DNA of 45,258 nucleotides from CAYQPF01 sp964419225 (GCA_964419225.1 CAYQPF010000023.1:1-45258); one strand, 5' to 3'; positions 15,491 through 23,117 are shown, counted from the stretch's first letter. Numbers and translations: made by a program. The notes: generated from the letters alone by a model not told the origin.

Positions 15491-15502
15491 ACAGGAAAAA
15501 TA

Positions 15503-16234
15503 ATGATAAAACAAAAAGAAATTCAATCTCATCTCAAAAATAGTCGATCTGTCGAAGATCTAACCGAAACATTTGAATTCAGTTTGAGAAATTTAGTCTT
15601 GGATGATCAGCTTAAGATTAATGATTATGCTGAGAATATTCGTCAGTCATTTCAACGGATTGTCAGTTTATATAATGAGACATTAGAACAATCGCTTACA
15701 GATAGTCTGACAGGTTTATATAACCGGAGATTTTTGTCGGCTCAGGTACCGGCTCTGCTTTCTTTGGCAAATCGACAGGCTATACCGGTAAGTGTTCTGA
15801 TGCTTGATATAGATGACTTTAAGTCCATAAACGATACATATGGACATCAAACCGGGGATGATGTTTTGGCTGCTCTGGCCAACCTGATAAAGACTCATTA
15901 TCGCAAGAGTGATATAACTGTCAGATTCGGAGGAGAAGAGTTTGTAATTATTCTTTTTAACTCAGATGCCGCTCAGGCGTTTAACATAACTACAGAACTG
16001 CAAAAGAAAATTAATGATTTAACCTTACACAGCAAGAAGAATGAGCCCTTCAAAGTTTCAGTCAGTGCAGGTATCTCAAGTCATTACATTGGGCAGGAAA
16101 ATATGGAACTTCATTTAGAAAAAATGATTGAGCAGGCTGATATTGCACTTTACAAATCCAAAGCAAATGGTAAGAATAGAATTGTTAGATATCTAAGTGA
16201 AGAAGAAGAAGAAAATGAGAAAATATATAAGTGA
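15503..16234 (+). CDS. GGDEF diguanylate cyclase, cytoplasmic
   Basis: A 243-aa protein with a short N-terminal helical region (residues ~1-70) and a GGDEF domain (residues ~72-235). Key features are DSLTGLYNRRFL, the metal-binding segment VLMLDIDDFKSINDTYGHQTGD, and the active-site loop RFGGEEF, a permitted GGEEF variant. It should make c-di-GMP from two GTP. There is no membrane segment and no recognised sensor domain, so the input signal is unclear. An RxxD inhibitory site is not obvious in front of GGEEF. It lies between AIM24 and the UgpC-type ATPase, 8 bp before the latter, and is very likely co-transcribed with both. Confidence 0.9.
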   Translation: MIKQKEIQSHLKNSRSVEDLTETFEFSLRNLVLDDQLKINDYAENIRQSFQRIVSLYNETLEQSLTDSLTGLYNRRFLSAQVPALLSLANRQAIPVSVLMLDIDDFKSINDTYGHQTGDDVLAALANLIKTHYRKSDITVRFGGEEFVIILFNSDAAQAFNITTELQKKINDLTLHSKKNEPFKVSVSAGISSHYIGQENMELHLEKMIEQADIALYKSKANGKNRIVRYLSEEEEENEKIYK

Positions 16235-16242
16235 GGTAAATA

Positions 16243-17346
16243 ATGGCTGAAGTCATTGTCAAAATGCTAAATAAAATTTACGAAAATGGTTTTCATGCCG
16301 TAAATAATGCAGAGTTTGTTGCAGAAGATAAAGAATTTGTCATCCTGGTCGGACCATCTGGTTGTGGGAAAACTACAACCTTGAGAATGATTGCAGGGCT
16401 GGAAACAATTACTTCCGGAGAGATTTTTATTGGGGAAAAACTGGTTAATGATGTGCTGCCTAAAGATAGAGATATAGCCATGGTTTTCCAGAATTATGCT
16501 CTCTACCCTCATATGACAGTCTATGACAACATGGCTTTTGCCTTGAAGCTACGCAAGTTTTCCAAAGAAGAAATTGATAAGAAAGTAAAAGATGCAGCCA
16601 AGCTTTTGGGAATCGAGGAATTACTCTTTCGTAAACCCAAACAGCTGTCCGGTGGTCAAAGACAGAGAGTAGCTCTTGGCCGGGCAATTGTCAGACAACC
16701 CAAAGTATTTTTGTTTGACGAGCCTCTTTCTAATTTAGATGCCAAACTCAGAGTCCAAATGAGATCAGAAATTGTAAAACTGCATCGTACTCTTGCCACT
16801 ACTATGATCTATGTAACTCATGATCAGGTTGAAGCTATGACAATGGGCAGTAAAATTGTAGTTATGAAAGATGGTTTTATTCAACAGATTGATTCACCTC
16901 TACAGATCTATAATCATCCTAAAAATCTTTTTGTAGCAGGATTTATCGGTAGTCCTGCAATCAATCAGGCTAAGGGAAAAATCGTTGAAGATAAGGGTAA
17001 CTTATTCTTTACTGATGGTCATATTCGGGTTCAACTTATCCCGGAGCAACAGGAAATATTGAAAGCCTATAAAGATAAAGAGATCATCATGGGTATCAGA
17101 CCAGAAGATATTTATGATTCTGATTATGATTCTCTGGCAGAATTCCCCCAAAATGCTGATACGATCTGCGATGTCGTTGAACCTATGGGAAATGAATTTA
17201 TCGTCTATTTGACAACCCCGAATTTTAAGATCACTGCCAGACTGGATCCCAAGAATATGCCGGAAGTAACCAAGCCTTTTAAAATAACACTTGATATGAA
17301 AAAGGCACATTTCTTCGATCCGACAACTGAACTGTGTCTTTTCTAA
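16243..17346 (+). CDS. ugpC: UgpC/MalK-type ABC transporter ATPase, orphan
   Basis: A 367-aa ATPase of the carbohydrate-uptake (CUT1) class. Walker A is GPSGCGKTT, the Q-loop is VFQNYALYPHMTV, the signature is LSGGQRQRVALGRAIVR, Walker B is VFLFDEPLSNLD and the switch His is in THDQVEA. The C-terminal ~130 residues form the TOBE/regulatory domain (GIRPEDIYD). Length and motifs are normal for MsmK/UgpC proteins, which energise sugar or glycerol-phosphate importers and can serve several permeases. No permease or binding protein lies in this operon; the solute-binding protein at 22350 is of an unrelated class. AAGTGAGGTAAATA precedes the ATG, and a strong terminator follows. Confidence 0.9.
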   Translation: MAEVIVKMLNKIYENGFHAVNNAEFVAEDKEFVILVGPSGCGKTTTLRMIAGLETITSGEIFIGEKLVNDVLPKDRDIAMVFQNYALYPHMTVYDNMAFALKLRKFSKEEIDKKVKDAAKLLGIEELLFRKPKQLSGGQRQRVALGRAIVRQPKVFLFDEPLSNLDAKLRVQMRSEIVKLHRTLATTMIYVTHDQVEAMTMGSKIVVMKDGFIQQIDSPLQIYNHPKNLFVAGFIGSPAINQAKGKIVEDKGNLFFTDGHIRVQLIPEQQEILKAYKDKEIIMGIRPEDIYDSDYDSLAEFPQNADTICDVVEPMGNEFIVYLTTPNFKITARLDPKNMPEVTKPFKITLDMKKAHFFDPTTELCLF

Positions 17347-17364
17347 AATGTGAATCACTAATTG

Positions 17365-17393
17365 AGGCGAACAAAAAAAGTTCGCCTTTTTTT
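17365..17393 (+). terminator. Rho-independent terminator of the AIM24-GGDEF-UgpC operon
   Basis: AGGCGAAC (17365-17372), A7 loop, GTTCGCCT (17380-17387), then six T. It starts 18 bp after the ATPase stop codon. Confidence 0.9.
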
Positions 17394-17402
17394 ATAAAAA
17401 AA

Positions 17403-17433
17403 TGTAACACAATCCTATTCTAATTGTTATACT
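17403..17433 (+). promoter_or_regulatory. Promoter of the sigma-TM-PDZ operon
   Basis: TGTAAC (17403-17408) and an extended -10 TGTTATACT with TATACT at 17428-17433. The -35 is a poor sigma70 match but resembles the AAC-type -35 of ECF promoters, so autoregulation is possible. Confidence 0.4.
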
Positions 17434-17463
17434 TGCAGGGAGAGAAATGAAGGAGGTTTTTGA

Positions 17464-18030
17464 ATGTCTGATGAGAAAGAAATAATTCTCCGAGCAAAAG
17501 ATGATATAAGAGCATTTGATTACCTTTACGAAAAGTATTTGCCTATGATATTCAGCTTTGTCATGCTACGGGTCAATAACCGGGAAGTGGCCGAAGATAT
17601 AGTCTCCGTTGTTTTTTATAAAGCCATGAAGAATCTGGCGTTATTCCGCTGGCGGCAAATACCGTTCAGTGCCTGGCTGTATCGGATAGCCAGTAATGAA
17701 GTAGTAAATTATTACAAAAAAGAAAGAACTCAAAAACGTATCAAAAAAGGTGTGTTTACGGAGGATGAACCTGTATTTGAAGAGAAACAGGAAAACAGAT
17801 TCTCTTATGATTTTCTGCATCATTATATCCGACAATTAAATCAGAAAGAACAAGAAATTATTACTCTCCGTTATTTTGAGAAAAAACCCTTTGCTGAGAT
17901 CTCAAGCTTATTGGGAAAGAATGAATCCAGTATAAGAGTTATCGTACACAGAGCTCTCAAAAAGCTCGAAAAACTAATCCCTGAGGAGGTGTTAGAAGAT
18001 GTCTATGAAAAAGTATCTGAGATCAGTTGA
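17464..18030 (+). CDS. ECF RNA polymerase sigma factor (second of two)
   Basis: A 188-aa ECF sigma factor. Region 2 runs from AFDYLYEKYLPMIFSFVMLR through REVAEDIVSVVFYKAMKNL to SAWLYRIASNEVVNYYKKER. After an acidic linker (residues ~95-115), region 4 holds QKEQEIITLRYFEKKPFAEI and the recognition helix in GKNESSIRVIVHRALKKL. Length and composition are typical, so it should direct polymerase to an alternative promoter set. AAGGAGG lies 6 nt before the ATG. It overlaps the following membrane-anchored gene by 32 nt, the arrangement expected for a sigma/anti-sigma pair. Confidence 0.9.
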   Translation: MSDEKEIILRAKDDIRAFDYLYEKYLPMIFSFVMLRVNNREVAEDIVSVVFYKAMKNLALFRWRQIPFSAWLYRIASNEVVNYYKKERTQKRIKKGVFTEDEPVFEEKQENRFSYDFLHHYIRQLNQKEQEIITLRYFEKKPFAEISSLLGKNESSIRVIVHRALKKLEKLIPEEVLEDVYEKVSEIS

Positions 18031-18448
18031 AATTCCGGATTTGCACCCGGGTCCATTTGCAGTCAGACTAAAGTATGAACTGAAAAATGATTTTCTCCGC
18101 AAGAAACATTTCAGTCTGGTGCCTGTATTTTCAGCCGGTGCCTGGGTAGTCGTTCTGCTTGTAACAGGATTGTTTATCATGAAACCGGATATCCCTTCCA
18201 AACTGCATTATGCTATCTGGAAAACTCAACCTCTACCGGCTCAAACCCAAGCGAAAAACTACTATCAACCTGTAAGTGTTTCTAATACAGGAATCATTGA
18301 TCGCGAAAACGAAGATTCCTTAACCGGATTCGGACAACTCGAAGAAGATAAAACCTATTTAGTACGCAAAATAAAAGATGCCAATAACAAATTCATCTTT
18401 TATGTCAGTGAAATCAAAACCGATAAAACTCCCAAAGTAATTTATTAG
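17999..18448 (+). CDS. Single-pass membrane protein, candidate anti-sigma factor
   Basis: A 149-aa protein. Residues 1-40 are basic and cytoplasmic in character (PGPFAVRLKYELKNDFLRKK). One membrane segment lies at about 43-62 (VFSAGAWVVVLLVTGLFIM). Residues 63-149 would be periplasmic. There is no ZAS zinc motif, so it is not a standard class I anti-sigma, but the topology, the 32-nt overlap with the sigma gene and a GAGGAGG ribosome binding site inside that gene suggest a sigma regulator. The short N-terminal segment resembles the sigma-binding tails of simple anti-sigma factors only in size and charge. Anti-sigma function is inference. Confidence 0.65.
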   Translation: MSMKKYLRSVEIPDLHPGPFAVRLKYELKNDFLRKKHFSLVPVFSAGAWVVVLLVTGLFIMKPDIPSKLHYAIWKTQPLPAQTQAKNYYQPVSVSNTGIIDRENEDSLTGFGQLEEDKTYLVRKIKDANNKFIFYVSEIKTDKTPKVIY

Positions 18449-18454
18449 GATAAT

Positions 18455-19333
18455 ATGAGAACACTATTGTTTGTTTTTTATTTATTGTATGCATTTACAT
18501 TAAACTGTGCAAATACATATCTGGGTTTGTATCTGGAAAATTTAACCAGTTACGAGAAAAAACTCTTCGATGTTGAAACAGGTTTACGCATAGATTCTGT
18601 TTTATCTGATTCTCCTGCTGAAAAAGCAGGCCTGAAAAAGAATCAGATTATTCTGAAAATCAACAATAACAAAATCATAAATGAAGATTATCTCTATAGT
18701 TTCATCAGTAATTTCAATCCCAAAGACAAAATTAGTCTTCTTATCCAGGATAAAAAACTTCGCTTTGTCAAAAAAGTGGAACTCGGAGATAAAAGACAGC
18801 TCTTTGTGAATATGAATAACCAGAGAATGAGTTCCGATCCCTTCTTTTATCTCGGAGCAAAAGGTATTCCTGTGAATGCAACTATTGCTCCCGTGTTTCA
18901 ATTACCTCCGGGAATCCTTTTGACAAACATCCCCAATAACTCCCGGGCAGACAAATTCGGTCTGAATGATGGTGATATACTTATGGAAATAAACGGACAG
19001 AAAGTTTCAAGTACGAAACAACTTTCCGATTGTTTCAGCTGCGTGTCATCTGCTAAACCGGCAACTATCAAAGTTTATCGGAATGGTAAGGTCTTTCAGA
19101 AGAAAATAACACTTGAACCTGTAAAATCAGCAAACTCCATCACTTCGAATGAAATGGTAATTATTGGACCTCATATATATGATGAGGAACTGTACTATAT
19201 TCAGGAATTACAAAAGTGGATGCAATCAATTCCCAGTCAATCCGAGATCCAAAAGAAGCAAATGCAAAAAGAAATTAAGCTGATGCAGCAGAAAATAAAT
19301 AATATTAAGAATCGTTTGGAATCAAATAAATAG
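18455..19333 (+). CDS. Exported protein with two PDZ domains
   Basis: A 292-aa protein with a signal peptide (residues ~1-19, LLFVFYLLYAFTLNCA). The first PDZ domain, at ~20-105, includes GLRIDSVLSDSPAEKAGLKK and LKINNNKII. The second, at ~140-220, includes ILLTNIPNNSRADKFGLNDG and LMEINGQKV. The C-terminal ~50 residues (SQSEIQKKQMQKEIKLMQQK) form a coiled coil. No protease domain is present, unlike DegS, DegP or RseP. It starts 6 bp after the TM protein gene, so it is part of the sigma operon. PDZ proteins in the periplasm can sense unfolded outer-membrane proteins, so an envelope-stress role is attractive but unproven. Confidence 0.85.
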   Translation: MRTLLFVFYLLYAFTLNCANTYLGLYLENLTSYEKKLFDVETGLRIDSVLSDSPAEKAGLKKNQIILKINNNKIINEDYLYSFISNFNPKDKISLLIQDKKLRFVKKVELGDKRQLFVNMNNQRMSSDPFFYLGAKGIPVNATIAPVFQLPPGILLTNIPNNSRADKFGLNDGDILMEINGQKVSSTKQLSDCFSCVSSAKPATIKVYRNGKVFQKKITLEPVKSANSITSNEMVIIGPHIYDEELYYIQELQKWMQSIPSQSEIQKKQMQKEIKLMQQKINNIKNRLESNK

Positions 19334-19381
19334 TTAATAGTTAGTGGTTAGCCGTTAAGGGTTAATAGCTAGTCGTTAATA
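19333..19381 (+). repeat. Heptamer tandem tract filling an intergenic spacer, 7 units
   Basis: Seven 7-bp units in perfect register, consensus GTTARTN (for example GTTAATA, GTTAGTG, GCTAGTC). The first base is the G of the preceding TAG stop, and the last A begins the AGGAG ribosome binding site of the next gene. Nothing else fits between the two genes. Confidence 0.9.
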
Positions 19382-19391
19382 GGAGCAAATT

Positions 19392-20210
19392 ATGGCAGGA
19401 AAGACCATATTAATAACAGGTGCATCGAGTGGAATAGGTAAAGAAGTAGCTATGTTTTTCAGTGATAAAGGCTGGAATGTGGCTGCTACAATGCGGGCAC
19501 CTGAAAAAGAACATGAATTAGGCAGAAAAGCACATGTAAAATTATATAAATTGGATGTTACTGATCCTCAGATGATCAAAGATACAGTGAGTAGAATTAT
19601 AAATGATTTCGGAGCAATTGATGTTTTGGTTAATAATGCCGGATATGGTGCGGTAGGTATCTTTGAGACTTTTACATCTGAAATGATCTCCAAACAGATC
19701 AATACCAATATTATCGGTCTGATGAATGTGACTAAAGAAGTAATTCCTCATATGAGAAACAGACAGAAAGGTTCAATCATCAACATTGCATCGATTGGTG
19801 GAAAAATGGCTTTTCCCTTGTATTCCATATATCATGCCACCAAGTTTGCTGTAGAAGGATTCAGCGAATCTTTGTCTTACGAATTAGCACAATTCAATAT
19901 TAGGGTAAAAATAATTGAACCAGGTCCCATAAAGACGGATTTTTACTCACGTTCCCAAGATTTGGCTCAAGTTGAAGTTCTCCCTGAGTATGCAGAATAT
20001 TTTAACAGAACCTACGGGAATCTGCAAAAATCCGGGAAAAAGGGATCTCATCCCAAAAAAGTAGCCAGAGTAATCTATGAGGCTGCTCTCGATAAAAGCC
20101 CCAGACTACGTTACCCCATCGGTGGTTTTGCCCCTCTGATCCTATTCCTGAGGAAGTATTTCAGCGATGAACGATTTATGAGACTTGTCCGTAAAATTAC
20201 GGAAAGATAA
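19392..20210 (+). CDS. Short-chain dehydrogenase/reductase (classical SDR)
   Basis: A 272-aa NAD(P)-dependent oxidoreductase. The cofactor motif is TGASSGIG (residues 8-15). NNAGYG stabilises the central sheet, the catalytic Ser is in IINIASIGGKMAF, and the catalytic Tyr and Lys are in YHATK. The ending with GPIKTDFYSRS and a hydrophobic C-terminal helix is common for SDRs acting on lipids, sterol-like or retinol-like substrates, but the substrate cannot be assigned. An Arg (R36) after the second strand could favour NADP. AGGAG lies 6 nt before the ATG and abuts the heptamer tract. It is followed by a terminator shared with the convergent gene. Confidence 0.9.
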   Translation: MAGKTILITGASSGIGKEVAMFFSDKGWNVAATMRAPEKEHELGRKAHVKLYKLDVTDPQMIKDTVSRIINDFGAIDVLVNNAGYGAVGIFETFTSEMISKQINTNIIGLMNVTKEVIPHMRNRQKGSIINIASIGGKMAFPLYSIYHATKFAVEGFSESLSYELAQFNIRVKIIEPGPIKTDFYSRSQDLAQVEVLPEYAEYFNRTYGNLQKSGKKGSHPKKVARVIYEAALDKSPRLRYPIGGFAPLILFLRKYFSDERFMRLVRKITER

Positions 20211-20218
20211 AATATAAA

Positions 20219-20246
20219 AGGGCGATCAATCGATCGCCCTTTTTTT
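20219..20246. terminator. Bidirectional terminator between SDR and DUF2807-like genes
   Basis: AGGGCGATC (20219-20227), AATC loop, GATCGCCCT (20232-20240), then T6. On the minus strand the hairpin is followed by a TTTTATATTTTA run, so both convergent genes can use it. Confidence 0.9.
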
Positions 20247-20264
20247 CATGTCCAACTCAGCTGC

Positions 20265-20888
20265 TTAATCAAACTTACTGATCATTTCTGAAAGGGTTGG
20301 CAGTAACCCAATACTGTTGTTTTTTGCTTTAAAAGATTTTGTGACCAGCTTGTTATTGTCAACCATCCCAAAACCGTTAAAATCTATTTTTAAATCGTCT
20401 GCTTTTCCTTTCAATACAATCAGACTAACCCCACTGGAAGTACCTGTTATACTGTTGAAAATAATTTCATTCAATTCTACTGAGACCAGGCCATTCAGAT
20501 TCAGATTCAAATGCTCGCCCGTAATAGCCTTTTGCCCTTTTAGGGTTAGAATTCCTTTCGACTCTATTTGAGTGACTTGGGATAAAGTTAAATTGATCTC
20601 TGCCTTTTTCAGCATGGATTTTTGCTTGATAATTAAACGATTGTTTTCGATAGAATAGGTTACTCCACTCGCATTTTTTTCACTCAAATTGAAGTTTGTT
20701 TTCTTGTCCTGGCTCAGATTGATCTTGAAATTGCCGTCAAGACTGAGTTCGGTAACTGTTTCCAATTGCTTGTTGAAATCTGTTGATGTTTGTTGGTCTG
20801 ACATGTTGTCTCCTTTGATAGCAAGTAAATTCAGGGAAAAAGCCATCGCCAGGATGGTTATTAATGCGGTAAAAACAAGTGATTTCAT
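20265..20888 (-). CDS. Exported DUF2807-like (GIN domain) beta-solenoid protein
   Basis: A 207-aa protein with a signal peptide (residues ~1-23, VFTALITILAMAFSLNLLA). The body has regularly spaced beta-strands with a short-turn pattern (LDGNFKINLSQ, YSIENNRLIIKQ, LNLNLNGLVSVELNEI, LKIDFNGFGMVDNN). This is characteristic of the putative auto-transporter adhesin head GIN/DUF2807 family, which forms a small beta-helix. Function is unknown; location periplasmic or outer surface. The ATG follows a strong TAGGAGGGTGAT ribosome binding site. The promoter at 20924-20952 is overlapped by a perfect inverted repeat, so expression is probably repressor-controlled. The terminator is shared with the SDR gene. 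Confidence 0.7.
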   Translation of the reverse strand: MKSLVFTALITILAMAFSLNLLAIKGDNMSDQQTSTDFNKQLETVTELSLDGNFKINLSQDKKTNFNLSEKNASGVTYSIENNRLIIKQKSMLKKAEINLTLSQVTQIESKGILTLKGQKAITGEHLNLNLNGLVSVELNEIIFNSITGTSSGVSLIVLKGKADDLKIDFNGFGMVDNNKLVTKSFKAKNNSIGLLPTLSEMISKFD

Positions 20889-20902
20889 ATCACCCTCCTA
20901 TA

Positions 20903-20952
20903 TAGTATTCCTAATTAAGAATACTAATAGTAAAAAGGAGGAAATCAGTCAA
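20903..20952 (-). promoter_or_regulatory. Promoter with overlapping inverted-repeat operator
   Basis: Minus strand: TTGACT (20947-20952), 17-bp spacer, TATTAG (20924-20929). TAGTATTC (20903-20910) and GAATACTA (20919-20926) form a perfect 8-bp inverted repeat with an 8-bp spacer, overlapping the -10 and the predicted transcript start. This is the geometry of a dimeric repressor site. Confidence 0.65.
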
Positions 20953-21007
20953 GATAAAAAAATAGTCTGTGTAGATTTTCTGCACAGACTACTCACAAAG
21001 AGTTTGT

Positions 21008-22096
21008 TTAGGGTAGATATTTAAGGATCAGTGCTTTGTTTTTTTCCATATCTTTACCTACACCCCACCATGTGTTGGCTTTGTCACAGACTATATCATT
21101 AAGGTACCATTCTTCAATAAAATCCGGCAGTTGTTTTTTGTTAAGTAATTCCCATTTTTTATTTTTATATTCCAGTATAACGGGTTTGTCGTTTTTAGAC
21201 ACCCCACCAGCCAGGCCATAATCTGAGGTGGAAAAATAGATGCAGTTTAATGCCCAATTCTTAGAGATATCCGGTACATCAACCGCTTCCCATTTTAAGC
21301 CGTCCCAGTGTCCGATTTTACCCCAGGTATCAGACATATTACCCGTACACCAGCCATCATTGGCACTGAAGAAAAAGTAATCAGTCCGCCAGGCATTCTT
21401 GAGAGGAATAGGTTGTTCAACATCGACCCAATCTGTACCATTTGCATGGATCTCATAAGTATTCCAGGGAGCATCGAACTTGGTTGTGCCCCACAAATTG
21501 CCTTCTCTTTGACCACCAAACCAGACATCATCAGCAGATAAAGCAGTTACTGTTCTGAAAAGATGTTTTTTGAGTAGTTCTTGAGAGCCTTTGGAATACC
21601 ATTTCCCGTCCTGATAATATAGAACAACTGCACCTTTTTGTTTGCCTGAACCTCCTACTGCCCATCCTTCATTTACATTGAGAAAATAAACACCTAGAAG
21701 CATATAATCATCGACCTGTACTTCAGGAATTAATTCTTCTACAATCCATTGACCCTTAAGGTAATGCAGGATGAGGCCTTTCTGAGTTTCATTGTTACAT
21801 CCAACAGCCCAACCTTCTTCTTTCCCAAAAAAATGACAAGCTCTCAGAGTCCAATTCTTGCTGATGTTCGGTACTTCAATTTTATTCCACTTGCCATCAG
21901 TATAGGAAAAAACCAAACCTTTACGGTTTTCCATATCAAACCCGACAGCCCAACCGCATTGCGGCGAAGGAAAAGAAACGCTCCACAGCATGGAGTTTTT
22001 ACTATCGACAGGAAGATCAACCTTTGTCCATTGACCAGAGTAAAGAAGGGTGATAGAGAAAATCACCAGGCATGTTGTAATAAATAGTTTTAACAT
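21008..22096 (-). CDS. Exported beta-propeller protein with GWAVG repeats
   Basis: A 362-aa protein with a signal peptide (residues ~1-20, LFITTCLVIFSITLLYSG). It is built of five to six repeats of about 50-60 aa. Each has a Trp-rich strand (GWAVGFDMENRKG, GWAVGCNNETQKG, GWAVGGSGKQKG, GWCTGNMSDTWG), then (L/V)-x-(L/H)-Y and a G-x-W strand. This resembles the YCF48/BNR-like propeller repeats found in extracellular proteins. The internal match between repeat 2 and the C-terminal part (NISKNWTLRACHFF and DISKNWALNCIYFS) shows duplication. No enzymatic motif. The ATG follows ATAGGAGGTGAATC and the promoter at 22141-22168 is strong. Confidence 0.75.
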   Translation of the reverse strand: MLKLFITTCLVIFSITLLYSGQWTKVDLPVDSKNSMLWSVSFPSPQCGWAVGFDMENRKGLVFSYTDGKWNKIEVPNISKNWTLRACHFFGKEEGWAVGCNNETQKGLILHYLKGQWIVEELIPEVQVDDYMLLGVYFLNVNEGWAVGGSGKQKGAVVLYYQDGKWYSKGSQELLKKHLFRTVTALSADDVWFGGQREGNLWGTTKFDAPWNTYEIHANGTDWVDVEQPIPLKNAWRTDYFFFSANDGWCTGNMSDTWGKIGHWDGLKWEAVDVPDISKNWALNCIYFSTSDYGLAGGVSKNDKPVILEYKNKKWELLNKKQLPDFIEEWYLNDIVCDKANTWWGVGKDMEKNKALILKYLP

Positions 22097-22140
22097 GATT
22101 CACCTCCTATAAGTTTACAGCTAAGTAACCAACAGAACAG

Positions 22141-22168
22141 ATTATAATAGTAAATTTATGGTTGTCAA
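22141..22168 (-). promoter_or_regulatory. Promoter of the GWAVG-repeat gene
   Basis: Minus strand: TTGACA (22163-22168), 16-bp spacer, TATAAT (22141-22146). Both hexamers match the sigma70 consensus exactly. Confidence 0.75.
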
Positions 22169-22180
22169 TAGGGAAAACAA

Positions 22181-22279
22181 ATTAGTTGTTAGTTGTTAGT
22201 TGGGGAGGGAGAGTGGTTAATGGTGAGAGGTAAGTGGTAAGTGGTCGGACAAGTCAGACAGGTCGGACGTGTCGAACGA
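22181..22279 (+). repeat. Compound tandem tract switching from 7-bp to 9-bp period
   Basis: 22181-22201 holds three GTTAGTT-type heptamers. After a G-rich bridge, 22216-22243 holds four more heptamers (GTTAATG, GTGAGAG, GTAAGTG, GTAAGTG). 22244-22279 then holds four nonamers (GTCGGACAA, GTCAGACAG and two more). The 9-bp family is the reverse complement of 3809-3844. Confidence 0.85.
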
Positions 22280-22289
22280 GTATGAATGT

Positions 22290-22328
22290 TCAAAAACAAA
22301 AAGCCGGTACATGAGAAGCACCGGCTTT
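22290..22328 (-). terminator. Terminator of the solute-binding protein gene
   Basis: On the minus strand, AAAGCCGGT and ACCGGCTTT pair around an 11-nt loop and are followed by TTTTGTTTTTG. It starts about 22 bp after the stop codon at 22350. Confidence 0.85.
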
Positions 22329-22349
22329 AACTGTTTAAGAAAAGGTTAT

Positions 22350-23090
22350 TTAATATTTATCCATGATTTTTTGGATGGTTCCGTCTTTTTTCATGGAGTC
22401 GAATACTTTTTGTAGTTGTTGGATGAAAGCATCAGGGGTATTCTTGTTAAAAGCAATATAAAGATCAGCAGAGAGAAGAGTGTAAACTGATTCGAAATCG
22501 GCATAGTTCTTAATGGTGTTTTTCATTTCCCACTTTGCCACATTTTCTTCATAAGCCCAGAGAGTGATTCTGTCGGTATCGAGTTTTTTGATATTTGAAC
22601 CCATATCTGCAGTAAGATCAATGTTGGTGATGCCGGCTTTTGTTAAAAGTTGATGCCCGATATCATCTCTGATAGCACCACAGGGGTAATTCTTTATATC
22701 TGCTGGGGAGTTGATTTTGATTTTTTTTGCTTTTTTGGCAAACAAGACGATTTTAGTAGGGGAGATGGGGCCGACCCATTTAAAGAGTGGCTCTCTTTCC
22801 TTAGATCTGGTCATCGAGAACAGGATTGTATTAGGTTTTTCCTGGACATCTTTATAAGAACGTGCCCAAGGTAAAACCTGGATGTCTTTTGCTGTTTTCT
22901 TGCAGTTTGTTCTTTTCATTAATTCCGACATCATTTCGATAGCCATACCTTTTACAACTCCATTTTGCTCGAAGTTGTAGGGTGGATACTCTTCTGTCAT
23001 AATGGTGAAATCATCAAGGGTGAGAGCTTTGAGACACATTGGTACTAACAAGGCTAACATAACGATTAAATAGAAAACTGTCCTTTGCAT
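22350..23090 (-). CDS. Periplasmic solute-binding protein, SBP family 3-like
   Basis: About 246 aa from ATG at 23090, which has GGAAG 6 nt upstream; a TTG at 23102 is a less likely start. The signal peptide is residues ~1-20 (VFYLIVMLALLVPMCLKA). The mature protein has the type II binding-protein pattern of the SBP_bac_3 family: FTIMTEEYPPYNFEQNGVVK near the N-terminus, GMAIEMMSELMKR, then ILFSMTRSKEREPLFKWVGP and LYIAFNKNTPD. The IRDDIGHQLL segment corresponds to the hinge and second lobe. Such proteins deliver polar amino acids or related solutes to ABC importers, but stand-alone copies without permease genes, as here, are also frequent and the ligand is unknown. Own promoter and terminator, so monocistronic. 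Confidence 0.85.
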   Translation of the reverse strand: MQRTVFYLIVMLALLVPMCLKALTLDDFTIMTEEYPPYNFEQNGVVKGMAIEMMSELMKRTNCKKTAKDIQVLPWARSYKDVQEKPNTILFSMTRSKEREPLFKWVGPISPTKIVLFAKKAKKIKINSPADIKNYPCGAIRDDIGHQLLTKAGITNIDLTADMGSNIKKLDTDRITLWAYEENVAKWEMKNTIKNYADFESVYTLLSADLYIAFNKNTPDAFIQQLQKVFDSMKKDGTIQKIMDKY

Positions 23091-23117
23091 AAAATCTTCC
23101 AACTATTATTCTTGCAA

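Noticed and set aside
16243..17346. Pairing the UgpC-type ATPase with the solute-binding protein at 22350
   Set aside because: The binding protein is of the SBP family 3 (amino-acid-like) class, lies 5 kb away on the other strand with its own promoter and terminator, and UgpC/MalK-type ATPases serve CUT1 sugar importers.
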